64,000 nt of DNA from Suilimivivens aceti (GCF_025567405.1 NZ_JAOQKJ010000003.1:1-64000); one strand, 5' to 3'; numbered from the stretch's first letter, positions 1 to 7,536 are shown. The notes: a model not told the origin generated them from the letters alone. A program made the numbers and translations.

Positions 1-383
1 TCCTTGGCCGGTTTGTGGTGTTCCAGCATGGCGAACATGGCTTTGATTTTCCGCTGCAAGGCCCCAATCACAAAGGGCTTTGTGATGTAGTCCACCGCGC
101 CCACCTCATAGCCCCGTATCTGGTCGCTCTCCTGATCGTTGGCGGTCAGGAATATTACGATGGTGTCCGGGTGCTGGGGCTTTATCAGCTTGCACAGTTC
201 AAAACCGTTCCCGTCCGGCAGGTTGATGTCCAGCAGCACTAAATCAAATTCCCGCTGGCGGATGGCTTCGGCTGCGGTTCTGGCATTTAGGGCAGAAGTC
301 ACGCCGTAGCCGTCTGCGGTCAGGTTATAGTCTAACATCTTATTCAAAAAACTGTCGTCCTCGACAATTAAAATCTGCTCCAT
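1..383 (-). CDS. Response regulator receiver domain, cut by window edge
   Basis: Reading leftward from an ATG at 383, the frame stays open to the window edge (about 127 residues). It begins MEQILIVEDD and carries all receiver-domain marks: the acidic pair near residues 9-10, the phospho-acceptor Asp in LVLLDINLPDG near 54, the Thr in FLTAND, and the Lys in YITKPF. The start has a good ribosome binding site (AAAGGAAG). A DNA-binding output domain, probably OmpR/PhoB type, would lie beyond the edge. That is inferred from the family and cannot be seen. A partner kinase is not visible. By eye the segment is richer in G+C than the genes that follow, which would suit a mobile-element origin. Confidence 0.9.
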   Translation of the reverse strand, partial: MEQILIVEDDSFLNKMLDYNLTADGYGVTSALNARTAAEAIRQREFDLVLLDINLPDGNGFELCKLIKPQHPDTIVIFLTANDQESDQIRGYEVGAVDYITKPFVIGALQRKIKAMFAMLEHHKPAK

Positions 384-775
384 ATTCTCACTTCCTTTGC
401 TTTTTGCAGATAGTATAACAGGCAAATGTCCGAGAATTGTTACAAGGACAAATATATTTATCATTTTACAGCTTTTTTATGTGTACTGCAATTTTATAAA
501 AGAAAGGACAGCAGTATCATCAAATTGCTGTCCTTGCGGTTTATTATAGCTGGTAGTGTATAAGCGTGGGTTCATCATATTTGGTGTGGTATCTTTAACT
601 ATGGGAAACTCCCGATTCCCACTTCGATATTGCTGTCCTTGAAACAAGCAGAGCTTGGCTGATTGGAAGGTAACATATACTACGAAAAATAGTAAGAATC
701 GTGCTGTCACATAAGCGACACCTATCGTGTCATCAGCTAAAACACTAGGCTTTCACCCGCTAAAAACAATATTTC
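384..775. other. Gap between response regulator and exporter cassette
   Basis: No convincing gene. It holds a terminator-like hairpin at 491-535 and a 13-base direct repeat (ATTGCTGTCCTTG at 524-536 and 629-641). A 77-residue frame on the minus strand (477-710) has no recognisable domain and no ribosome binding site. The sequence may be debris from an older insertion. Confidence 0.5.
491..535 (-). terminator. Rho-independent terminator after the ABC exporter
   Basis: A perfect 10-bp stem (AAGGACAGCA pairing with TGCTGTCCTT, arms at 504-513 and 526-535) is followed on the minus strand by a T-rich tract (TTTCTTTTAT). It lies downstream of the permease gene and would end the TetR-exporter transcript. 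Confidence 0.6.
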
Positions 776-1678
776 CTATCGTCTGCCTTCACCATCTGGC
801 AGCAATGTAACAAAATAATAAATAATTCCAAATACAGCTATACTTCCCATCATAATGCCGATCATCTGATTTACACTTACCACATTTCCATGAAATACCG
901 GATTGCAATCAAGAGTGTTTCTTATCGCTTCAACTATTTCATCCGGATAATGTTTTCTCTCCATCTCTCTGAACACTCCATAAAGCATATGATTCTTGAT
1001 CAATGAAGTGGCATATGTACTCGGAAGATAAGACAGTGCCTTCTGAAGACCTGAACCAAAATTTGAAATTGGCATATAAGCTCCACATATAAAACCATAA
1101 CCTGCGCTGACAATTGTACCCACAGCCGAAAGCTGTCCCTGTGTTGTCAATGGAAAGCTAATGATACTTGAAAGCGTACTTCCAAACAGAACGAGCAATA
1201 TCATATCAAATAAAACCCATAATACATCTGCTGTATTCATATACCAGCCCATTTTAAGCAGATATCCCAGGCATAATACAAACGCAAGTCCATTGACCAT
1301 CAAAGAATTAGCTACTGTTGACAGAAAATATCCCAAATAAATTTTCCTTTTGCTGACAGGCGAAACATTAAAATCCTTCCTTGTTCCATTTGTCTTGTCC
1401 TGCACCATAGTCAGATTCACACAAAACGTTACAGTGATACAGCTCACTGCCATAAGTGATGCTGTCAGCTGTGCTGCCACGGTTCCATTAATGAGTTTAT
1501 CCGAAATTGTAATCATATCCGGAATCGCAGCTGTAAAAGAATCTCTGAAAACCTTTGCAAGAAACGTAGCGTACAGAACAATCAGAATGACGGGTGTGAT
1601 CATTGACGTAAACAACATACCTTTATCTTTAAAAAACAGTTTCCTGTTCCTGTTCATTAATGCCAATACTGTTCTCAT
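776..1678 (-). CDS. ABC-2 type exporter permease
   Basis: Integral membrane subunit of an ABC exporter, 300 residues. The N-terminus is basic (NRNRKLFFKDK), followed by a first membrane segment near residues 22-44, a long extracellular loop, and five more hydrophobic segments in the C-terminal two thirds. This is the usual ABC2_membrane layout. The start codon overlaps the stop of the upstream ATPase gene (ATGA), so the two subunits are translationally coupled. With the ATPase and the TetR repressor it forms a drug- or peptide-efflux cassette of the DrrAB kind. The substrate cannot be told from sequence. Confidence 0.88.
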   Translation of the reverse strand: MRTVLALMNRNRKLFFKDKGMLFTSMITPVILIVLYATFLAKVFRDSFTAAIPDMITISDKLINGTVAAQLTASLMAVSCITVTFCVNLTMVQDKTNGTRKDFNVSPVSKRKIYLGYFLSTVANSLMVNGLAFVLCLGYLLKMGWYMNTADVLWVLFDMILLVLFGSTLSSIISFPLTTQGQLSAVGTIVSAGYGFICGAYMPISNFGSGLQKALSYLPSTYATSLIKNHMLYGVFREMERKHYPDEIVEAIRNTLDCNPVFHGNVVSVNQMIGIMMGSIAVFGIIYYFVTLLPDGEGRR

Positions 1679-2589
1679 CAGCGTTCACCTCCAAGCTTCT
1701 TTCCTGTGACTGCAAGAAATACATCATCCATACCGCCTTTTACTACTTCATAATCCGTGAATAAGTCCTGATGCTCTACAATAAGTCTCGTTGCTTCCTT
1801 CGTATTTCTTACTTTTAACTGATATCCGTCACGTATTTTTTTATATTCTCTGTTCAATGACTTTATTTCATCTTCGGAAACACCATAAACAGACACTATA
1901 TCCTGTACATAATCATTTTTAAGTTCAAACGGTGTACCTTCCGCTGCAATACTTCCTTTGTCAAGAATTACAACATACCTGGCATTAGCAGCCTCTTCCA
2001 TATAATGTGTAGTTAGAAATACTGTCATATTTTCTGTTTTCTGAAGCTTCTCGATAACATTCCAGATTAACTGCCTTGTCTGCGGATCAAGCCCTGTAGT
2101 AGGCTCGTCAAGAATCAAAATCTCCGGTCTGTGCAATAATGCACGGGCAATATCAATTCTTCTTCTCTGACCTCCCGACAGCTTACCTACAGGTCTGTTT
2201 AAAAACTCGTCAAAATCCAGAATCTCGACCAGCTCCTGTAATCTCTTATCAAAGGCATTTCCTGTAATGCCGTATAAAGCAGCTCTGCTCTTTAGGTTTT
2301 CTTTCACCGTAAGCGGTTTATCAAGTACGCTATCCTGAAACACAACACCAAGCATTCTTTTTGTCTGTGCGCCGGCTTTGTCAGTTTCTATTCCGTTTAC
2401 CTGAACCATTCCGCTGTCTTTTTTCTGCAATCCGCAGAGAATGGAAATGGTTGTACTTTTCCCTGCACCGTTTACTCCAAGAAACGCAAACAATTCTCCT
2501 TTTTTCACACGAAAGCTCAAATCATTTACCGCTTTTACTTCGCTAAAGCTTTTATTCAGATGACTGATTTTAATGATATCTGATTCCAT
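1678..2589 (-). CDS. ABC exporter ATP-binding subunit
   Basis: Cytoplasmic ATPase of 303 residues. Walker A GVNGAGKST lies at 38-46, a Q-loop at VVFQDS, the signature LSGGQ at 137-141, Walker B ILILDE at 157-162, and the switch His in FLTTHYMEE near 194. A C-terminal tail of about 90 residues after the nucleotide-binding domain is usual for DrrA/CcmA-like exporters. It is coupled to the permease gene downstream and is probably repressed by the TetR protein upstream. The ATPase motifs are intact. Confidence 0.93.
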   Translation of the reverse strand: MESDIIKISHLNKSFSEVKAVNDLSFRVKKGELFAFLGVNGAGKSTTISILCGLQKKDSGMVQVNGIETDKAGAQTKRMLGVVFQDSVLDKPLTVKENLKSRAALYGITGNAFDKRLQELVEILDFDEFLNRPVGKLSGGQRRRIDIARALLHRPEILILDEPTTGLDPQTRQLIWNVIEKLQKTENMTVFLTTHYMEEAANARYVVILDKGSIAAEGTPFELKNDYVQDIVSVYGVSEDEIKSLNREYKKIRDGYQLKVRNTKEATRLIVEHQDLFTDYEVVKGGMDDVFLAVTGKKLGGER

Positions 2590-2666
2590 ATCTTCTCCTT
2601 TTGTTTCATCTTTCCTTAAATGACGCAGTATACGTTGGATTTACCTTTTTTAATAGAATCCATCCT

Positions 2667-2807
2667 TTACATTGATATAAAGCTTTCTTTACATTTTGGA
2701 CAAAACAGCGGAAAATGTTTTAACTCCGTATCATCCAGTATCTGCGTCCGTGTCTTTGCACCGCATACCGGACATAGTATCCATTTATCCGTTACTATTG
2801 CTTTCAT
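2667..2807 (-). CDS. Cysteine-rich KTR-type mini-protein (46 aa)
   Basis: A 46-residue frame with the motif CPVCGAKTR, then CPKCKESF: two CxxC pairs that look like a zinc ribbon, plus the KTR triplet. This matches the small Cys-rich KTR family that I recall beside TetR genes in Firmicute mobile elements. The function is unknown. The start is well supported by AGGAGGTGA about 8 bases upstream of ATG 2807. It overlaps the last 23 bases of the TetR gene and ends about 80 bases before the ATPase gene, so it is likely part of the same transcript. Confidence 0.75.
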   Translation of the reverse strand: MKAIVTDKWILCPVCGAKTRTQILDDTELKHFPLFCPKCKESFISM

Positions 2808-3417
2808 CTGACCTGTCACCTCCTGATAAATCCCATAAAGTGCTATCCTTCACACCTAAGCCTTTTAAATATGTCATACCTGTATTATGAAGCATATGAT
2901 ACATATTTTCTTTCGTATCATTGACGATTCCTGATGCAATAAGGGTTCCTATCCCCTGTGTATACACCATCATTGTCATCGCAAAATCCATTACCTGTTT
3001 TGGTGTAATCCCAAGCAGTTCTGCCATCTCCTGATACACATTAGCGGCATCCTGATTATTCGTCTGTAACTCGAAGCCTATACTTAGTAGCTGGCTTCGC
3101 TCTCCCATGTAAAGGAAACGAAACAAATTAGGATTTTCTAATGCTAAGTCAATGGTTCCTTTTCCTCTTTGTTCGAATGTTGCAAGTTCGTTTTCATTCC
3201 GACTGTAATACTTATCCTCCACATACTGCTCCGCAAAAGGAATCAATTCCTCACGCAATCCATCCATTCCACCAAACTGCCATGAAATCGGTGCTGTAGA
3301 GCATCCCAGTTCCCCGGCTACAGCTTTTATGTTAAGAGCGGCATATCCATTTTTTGAAACAAGCTCCAGTGCAGCCTGCAGCATATCTTCTTTTTTTATT
3401 TTTGGACTACTTGGCAT
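2785..3417 (-). CDS. TetR/AcrR family repressor
   Basis: 210 residues. An N-terminal TetR helix-turn-helix (about 8-55, including ALNIKAVAGELGCSTAPISW) is followed by an all-helical ligand-binding and dimerisation domain. The protein probably represses its own cassette: a perfect 10-bp inverted repeat overlaps the -10 box of the promoter just upstream, and the KTR mini-gene and ABC exporter follow on the same strand. The inducer is unknown. The helix-turn-helix call is clear, and the control of the exporter is inferred from arrangement. Confidence 0.9.
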   Translation of the reverse strand: MPSSPKIKKEDMLQAALELVSKNGYAALNIKAVAGELGCSTAPISWQFGGMDGLREELIPFAEQYVEDKYYSRNENELATFEQRGKGTIDLALENPNLFRFLYMGERSQLLSIGFELQTNNQDAANVYQEMAELLGITPKQVMDFAMTMMVYTQGIGTLIASGIVNDTKENMYHMLHNTGMTYLKGLGVKDSTLWDLSGGDRSDESNSNG

Positions 3418-3445
3418 ATAAAATCTCCGATACTATGAATCAGTT

Positions 3446-3491
3446 TACTATAAACTTGTTTATAGTATATCACTTTATACATACATGTCAA
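3446..3491 (-). promoter_or_regulatory. TetR promoter with operator palindrome
   Basis: On the minus strand, -35 TTGACA (3486-3491) and -10 TATACT (3464-3469) are separated by 16 bases. A perfect inverted repeat, TACTATAAAC-TT-GTTTATAGTA (3446-3467), covers the -10 box and the likely transcription start. This is a standard position for an autorepressor operator. Confidence 0.8.
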
Positions 3492-3607
3492 TGACAAGTA
3501 TATATTGGTGCTGCCATGATGAAATTTTTTATATAATCTTCTGTCAGTTCATCCTTATATAACCCTCTGTTTTTAAGTTCTTTTGCAAGCATTTCTACAT
3601 AAGTGGT
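3488..3607 (-). pseudogene. HD-GYP domain fragment
   Basis: About 36 in-frame residues (beginning TTYVEMLAKELKNRG and ending FIMAAPIY) match the segment just before the HD metal-binding motif of HD-GYP cyclic-di-GMP phosphodiesterases, where AAPxHDIGK is expected next. Here the frame leaves the family right after MAAPIY and stops, exactly where the TetR promoter begins. Neither end is complete. The upstream end is joined directly to a truncated LytTR gene. Identification is by motif memory, without a search. Confidence 0.6.
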
Positions 3608-3881
3608 TGTTGAGCTTTTCTTCCACCTGATACAGTCTGCCTTTAATTTCATAAACACTATCCACAGTATATGCAAACACCAGACCATCCACAGTCTCAA
3701 AATACAGAACATCCTCTATTCTGACAGATACTTTTTCCTTGGTCTGCCTATATCCTGTCAGAGTGTCCCCTTTATGCCTCACATATTCTTTTATCTCTTC
3801 AAAGTCCTTTGTAAGCCTTATGTACTCAAGAGTCACCCCCTCTTCTTCTGGACTATTTACAAGTTTTTCCGTTACTCTCAT
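3573..3881 (-). pseudogene. Truncated LytTR-domain protein
   Basis: The frame encodes 102 residues. The first about 50 match the N-terminal extension of small LytTR DNA-binding proteins. The segment RIEDVLYFETVDGLVFAYT through GRLYQVEEKL is the first half of a LytTR domain. After VEEKLNN the family sequence is lost, and the downstream DNA belongs in another frame to an HD-GYP fragment, so about 50 C-terminal residues are missing. Its ATG overlaps the stop of the upstream chemoreceptor remnant (ATGA). It is probably non-functional, since the DNA-binding half is gone. Confidence 0.7.
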
Positions 3882-4392
3882 GCATCTTTCCTTTCCGATT
3901 CCATAGCTAATGTCCTTATTCTCACAACCATATCTTCTATAGCCTTTGCACCTGCACTATTTTCCTGTGTCGCTGCAGTTACATGTTCAATCGCCTTATA
4001 ATTGCTTTGTGTATTGACATTTACCTGCTCCATGGATGATGCCACTTCACTGCTGTGAATTCTTATATTTTCTACCGTCTTATCCATTTCCATAATCTGT
4101 CTGGTCATCTGCTCATTAGCTCCTGTAATCATAGCTGTAGAATCACCGGCTTTCTGAATACTGCACATTCCGGTTTCTGTGAGCCTTACACTCTGTTCCA
4201 TAACAGATACTGCACCATCCGTATTTTTTACCGATTCTGTTACAATTTTTCCGATATCATCTACCGCTTTTTTGTCTGTTCTGCAAGTTTCTGAATTTCC
4301 TCAGCAACTACAGCAAATCCTTTTCCATTAATTTGACCTTCGTTATATATTTCCGCTCCATACGGAAAAATGGATTCTACATTTTTCTTCAT
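3878..4392 (-). pseudogene. Methyl-accepting chemotaxis protein remnant
   Basis: Only the C-terminal signalling region of a chemoreceptor remains. A frame from ATG 4392 reads through KGFAVVAEEIQKLAEQT, the hallmark hairpin-tip segment, and stops at 4261. The next frame continues AVDDIGKIVTESV and runs to 3878 (ending VRIRTLAMESERKDA). Adding one A in the A6 run at 4268-4273 (minus-strand reading) joins the two. The sensor domain, membrane segments and most of the coiled coil are missing upstream. It is therefore a twice-broken remnant. Confidence 0.8.
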
Positions 4393-4441
4393 CTATTTCC
4401 TATCCTTAAATCTATCACTTACCTCGAAAATTACTTTACTA

Positions 4442-4963
4442 TTACTCATATAGCTTATCCACTTCTGCTTCATACACCGACTCTGTATGAGAATCAAATA
4501 ATACCCATTCCACCAAATCAAAGCTGTCCAGATTATCCTGGAGGAATCTATTAACTGTCTTTACTGCAACCTTTGCCGCCAGTTCTACAGGAAAACTATA
4601 TACTCCGGTTGATATAGATGGAAATGCAATTGTTCTAATTCCATTCTCCATTGCCAGCTTCAGGGAATTAAAATAGCAGTTTGCAAGAAGTTTTTCTTCC
4701 TTATCTCTACCACCACACCATATCGGTCCTACTGTATGTATTACATAGTCGCAAGGTAGATTATAGGCTTTCGTAATCCTTGCCGCTCCTGTCTCACAGC
4801 CATGAAGTGTTCTGCACTCAGCTAAAAGTCCCGGTCCAGCTGCACGATGAATGGCACCATCAACACCTCCGCCTCCAAGTAGTGAATTATTGGCTGCATT
4901 AACGATTGCCTGCACATCTTTAATTTTAGTTATATCGCCTTGTATAGTTTTTATTATGTACAC
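4442..4963 (-). CDS. Macro-domain protein (ADP-ribose binding/hydrolase)
   Basis: A single 173-residue macro domain. It shows NAANNSLLGGGGVDGAIH near residues 25-43, GPGLLAEC, and the phosphate-binding loop SISTGVYSFP near 118-127, all typical of YmdB/MacroD-type O-acetyl-ADP-ribose deacetylases. Such enzymes remove ADP-ribose or its acetyl ester from substrates in the cytoplasm. The start is GTG 4963, with its GAGGAG ribosome binding site inside the end of the upstream gene, 4 bases away. The key loops look intact. The natural substrate is unknown. Confidence 0.92.
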   Translation of the reverse strand: MYIIKTIQGDITKIKDVQAIVNAANNSLLGGGGVDGAIHRAAGPGLLAECRTLHGCETGAARITKAYNLPCDYVIHTVGPIWCGGRDKEEKLLANCYFNSLKLAMENGIRTIAFPSISTGVYSFPVELAAKVAVKTVNRFLQDNLDSFDLVEWVLFDSHTESVYEAEVDKLYE

Positions 4964-4967
4964 TTCA

Positions 4968-5480
4968 TTACTCCTCTTCTAATTCCTGCCATGGTTCCAG
5001 TCCCATTTCTTCCCAGGTTACTCCATATGGTGCTCCACCAGAAGTATACCCTGCTATGTAAAAAAATGTGTCATCCTGATCTATGTTATTTTCGACTGCC
5101 TGCTTATTTATAGCTTTCCTTTTTGCTCTCCGCTGTTTTCTTTTCATCTTCAAAACAGCTGCCTTTTCCTCTGGAGTTTTCTTATGTTTTTTCATATTCA
5201 GTTTTTCAGGAGTAATGCCATTCTGAATATCCCTTAATATACGCTCCTTATAACCAGCTTCACGCTTATCCACAATCTTACAGAACTCATCATATTCTGT
5301 TCTTGGAGCAAGAGCATATACTGATGTAAACAGTGTTCTACAAATGCTGTCCTTTTCAGTATCAGTCGGCATTCTCTGGTTTACAAGGTAAAACTTTAAA
5401 TACATCCTATAAGTTTTATCAGCAATAGCACTTTTCTGTTTTTGTTTTAAATCTTTATAACTTCTATCTGCTCTGCTCAT
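4968..5480 (-). CDS. Conserved hypothetical protein (170 aa)
   Basis: Soluble protein with a very basic middle (about residues 95-128, rich in Lys and Arg) and a C-terminal motif FFYIAGYTSGGAPYGVTWEE, which I recall in uncharacterised clostridial proteins. No enzymatic motif is recognised. It is 4 bases upstream of the macro-domain gene, so the two are probably cotranscribed and perhaps related in function. Confidence 0.65.
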   Translation of the reverse strand: MSRADRSYKDLKQKQKSAIADKTYRMYLKFYLVNQRMPTDTEKDSICRTLFTSVYALAPRTEYDEFCKIVDKREAGYKERILRDIQNGITPEKLNMKKHKKTPEEKAAVLKMKRKQRRAKRKAINKQAVENNIDQDDTFFYIAGYTSGGAPYGVTWEEMGLEPWQELEEE

Positions 5481-5523
5481 TAAAATATTCCTCTCGCATT
5501 TCAGGAAGCTGCCTATCCGTACT

Positions 5524-5934
5524 TTATATTACTATTCCATTGCAATGATCAATCTCATGCTGAATTATCTGTGCCGTCCAGCCGGAATATTTCCCATGCT
5601 GCTTTTTAAAGCTCTGGTCAAGATAATCCACCTCTATCTCCTGGTATCTGGTGCATGGACGAACGCCTTCTAACGACAGGCATCCTTCCTCTGTCTGATA
5701 AGCTCCGGACTTCTTTGTAATCACCGGATTAATCATTGCAAACTGAAATGGTCCTGCTGCCACAACGATAATATTCTTCTTAACGCCTATCATATTTGCA
5801 GCCATACCTACGCAGTGATCAAGATTAGCGCGTAGCGTATCAAGCAAATCTGTTACCAGCTGTTTATCTGCATCTGTCGCATCCACAGATTTCTGTGCAA
5901 GAAATAATGGATCTTTTACTATTTTCTTTATCAT
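5524..5934 (-). CDS. Peptide deformylase-like protein
   Basis: 136 residues from ATG 5934, chosen over ATG 5943 because of ribosome binding site spacing; TAATG overlaps the upstream stop. Deformylases remove N-formyl groups from nascent proteins using Fe or Zn. Motif 2 (EGCLS, 83-87) and motif 3 (HEIDH, 126-130) supply the metal ligands Cys and two His plus the catalytic Glu. Motif 1 reads GMAANMIG (43-50) where GxGxAAxQxG is usual, so the conserved Gln is replaced by Met. The protein is short for the family. It may be a divergent class with altered activity. It is not obviously the housekeeping enzyme. Confidence 0.8.
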   Translation of the reverse strand: MIKKIVKDPLFLAQKSVDATDADKQLVTDLLDTLRANLDHCVGMAANMIGVKKNIIVVAAGPFQFAMINPVITKKSGAYQTEEGCLSLEGVRPCTRYQEIEVDYLDQSFKKQHGKYSGWTAQIIQHEIDHCNGIVI

Positions 5935-6275
5935 TAACTCCATCCTTTCCAGACATCCGGCTGATATCCAAGTGTAGACTGCTTTCCATTCCTTACAACC
6001 GGAGTTTTGATTACCTGCGGATTCTCAAGTACTTTTTCCAACTTGTCCTCATCAGCAATATATTTAATGAGTGCAAGTAAATCTTTATCTTTGCCATCCC
6101 AGTTGATCATATTGTCCAGACCGCCATTGACCTGAGCAACAGAATTAAATTCTCCTTTGCTCATGCCTTTTTCCTTCATATCTATAAACTGATACTTGAT
6201 GCCACGCTCTTTGAAAAAACGCTCTGCTTTCTTCGTATCGTTACATTTCTTAGTTCCAAATATCTGTATATTCAT
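5934..6275 (-). CDS. ArsC/Spx/YffB-type thioredoxin-fold protein
   Basis: 113 residues, the normal size for the family. It begins MNIQIFGTKKCNDTKKAERF with one N-terminal Cys (residue 11) at the redox position, and keeps the cis-Pro segment IKTPVVR near 88-94. Without the extra cysteines of arsenate reductase, and lacking the Spx CxxC, it fits the YffB-like single-Cys group. A role in thiol redox or glutathione-like chemistry is inferred only. It abuts the 72-residue gene upstream and overlaps the deformylase-like gene downstream, so it lies in a tight operon. Confidence 0.8.
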   Translation of the reverse strand: MNIQIFGTKKCNDTKKAERFFKERGIKYQFIDMKEKGMSKGEFNSVAQVNGGLDNMINWDGKDKDLLALIKYIADEDKLEKVLENPQVIKTPVVRNGKQSTLGYQPDVWKGWS

Positions 6276-6276
6276 A

Positions 6277-6495
6277 TCAGTATTCCTTTGCTATTTCTTC
6301 ATCTATTCCATACATAGACTTAAATTTTTCAAGATCTGCTGAACTCTTTATCAGCATAACCTCTTCTATCTTACCTGTATGTATATCCTTAAATCCAGCA
6401 ACCTGCTCGCCACTACAAATGCTGGCTTTGATTACAGGCTTCTTATTTTCCTTGTCATAAGACTGCAACACGCTTTTCTTCTTAAACAGTTCCAT
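6277..6495 (-). CDS. Small conserved hypothetical protein (72 aa)
   Basis: Begins MELFKKKSVLQSYDKENKK, then KPVIKASICSGEQVAGFKD. The start at ATG 6495 is preferred (AAGGTGA five bases before it), and an in-frame GTG lies at 6504. The protein is highly charged, has no membrane segment, and has one Cys. I do not recognise a function. It ends one base before the ArsC-like gene and is probably in the same operon. Confidence 0.6.
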   Translation of the reverse strand: MELFKKKSVLQSYDKENKKPVIKASICSGEQVAGFKDIHTGKIEEVMLIKSSADLEKFKSMYGIDEEIAKEY

Positions 6496-6566
6496 CTTGC
6501 TCACCTTCTTTTATAATTTCACTAGAGCTTTCAATCTGCTCCATTCGTAACACCTCCAATCTTGCA

Positions 6567-7007
6567 TTAACTGAAGAAGTCGAAACTATCTACAGCAAAT
6601 GCAATATCGATATGGAATTCTTCCTTCTGTGGTGGAACCTCATTACTTTCTTCCACAATATTTAAGTAATAACTTTCTGTCTTGCTATATGCCTGTGACT
6701 TCAAGTTGAAACTGCAACGGAAAGTTCTGTCCTGTCCATCCGTGCTTACCTTGTCCGCAATAATCTTCTGTGTGTCACTAATCTGCACACCATTTGAATC
6801 TGTAAAATACAGCAGATAATTTGTCTGGCTTCTGTTATCACTTACTGCATCCTTCTGATAGAAATTCAGAACGAATGACATATTTACAATCTTTCTGTTT
6901 GCAGAGAGCAGATTCAATTCAACAGGCTTATGTGATGATGCATCATTATTGGGACGAGTAGGTAACTTTGTCCCATTTTTGATTGCATCCATTGATGAAT
7001 CGCTCAT
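6567..7007 (-). CDS. Predicted beta-rich domain protein (146 aa), possible PglZ C-terminal relative
   Basis: Soluble protein with a short disordered lead (residues 1-28), then alternating hydrophobic strands: VELNLLSANRKIVNMSFVLNF, NYLLYFTDSNG, RTFRCSFNLKS, YYLNIVEESNEV and FHIDIAFAVDSFDFF at the C-terminus. From memory this resembles the C-terminal domain of PglZ-type proteins of BREX phage-defence systems. I cannot check that. Here it stands alone. The ribosome binding site AAAAGGAGGC lies inside the last codons of the upstream membrane-protein gene (stop at 7010), so the two are translationally linked. It could be a stand-alone domain or a detached fragment. Confidence 0.55.
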   Translation of the reverse strand: MSDSSMDAIKNGTKLPTRPNNDASSHKPVELNLLSANRKIVNMSFVLNFYQKDAVSDNRSQTNYLLYFTDSNGVQISDTQKIIADKVSTDGQDRTFRCSFNLKSQAYSKTESYYLNIVEESNEVPPQKEEFHIDIAFAVDSFDFFS

Positions 7008-7009
7008 AC

Positions 7010-7423
7010 TTAAAAGCCTCCTTTTTGCAGAAGAATTGATACTGCATACATAACTATTCCAACAATTATTATAACAATTGCTTTATCAAATGACTTCTGT
7101 TTTTTATGTATAATTTCTCTCATTTCACCCACTGCATTTGTGTATTTATCCATAACCCATACAGCAGCAAACTCACTTTTTTCTTTGTGTATATCCTTGT
7201 CTATGATGTCCTCACTTTTAAAGACTTTTACAGTCCTTCCATGTAATAAAATGAGAAACCACACCGTGGCAATTAGCACCATAATAATACTTCCTATGGA
7301 ACAAACTATTTCAATGATTGTTAGTACCAACTGCCACACTTTAAGTCCAGACACAAATAATCCTGCTGTCGATATATCAAATGCACTTAGCATTAATGTT
7401 AATGCGACTCCTGAAAAAGCCAA
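7010..7423 (-). CDS. Three-helix membrane protein, SLATT/DUF5706-like, start uncertain
   Basis: 137 residues from TTG 7423. Hydrophobic segments lie at about 1-17, 33-61 and 113-132, separated by a charged linker (KSEDIIDKDIHKEKSEF) and a helix YTNAVGEMREIIHKKQKSFDK before the last segment. This topology resembles SLATT or Pycsar-effector-like membrane proteins. That is an inference without a search. TTG 7423 has no ribosome binding site. An ATG at 7443 followed by six A would read MKKINIALAFSG into this frame if one A were added, so the true start may have been lost by a one-base deletion. It is tightly coupled to the 146-residue gene downstream. Confidence 0.55.
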   Translation of the reverse strand: MAFSGVALTLMLSAFDISTAGLFVSGLKVWQLVLTIIEIVCSIGSIIMVLIATVWFLILLHGRTVKVFKSEDIIDKDIHKEKSEFAAVWVMDKYTNAVGEMREIIHKKQKSFDKAIVIIIVGIVMYAVSILLQKGGF

Positions 7424-7485
7424 TGCAATATTGATTTTTTCATAAATCTTATTTTAAGTTTACTCTGAATAAACCAAGGAGACAA

Positions 7486-7524
7486 TAAAAAAGAGCAATG
7501 CAATAATTTATGAATACACTGCTC
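7486..7524 (-). terminator. Terminator after the hydrogenase fusion gene
   Basis: On the minus strand an 8-bp stem (GAGCAGTG pairing with CATTGCTC, one G-T pair) is followed by TTTTTTATTG. It lies 13 bases after the stop of the hydrogenase-rubrerythrin gene. Confidence 0.7.
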
Positions 7525-7536
7525 TCAAAAGACTAA

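Noticed and set aside
477..710. 77-residue minus-strand frame before the exporter
   Set aside because: No ribosome binding site and no family resemblance, and it runs across a terminator hairpin. A faint likeness to XRE text was too weak to claim.
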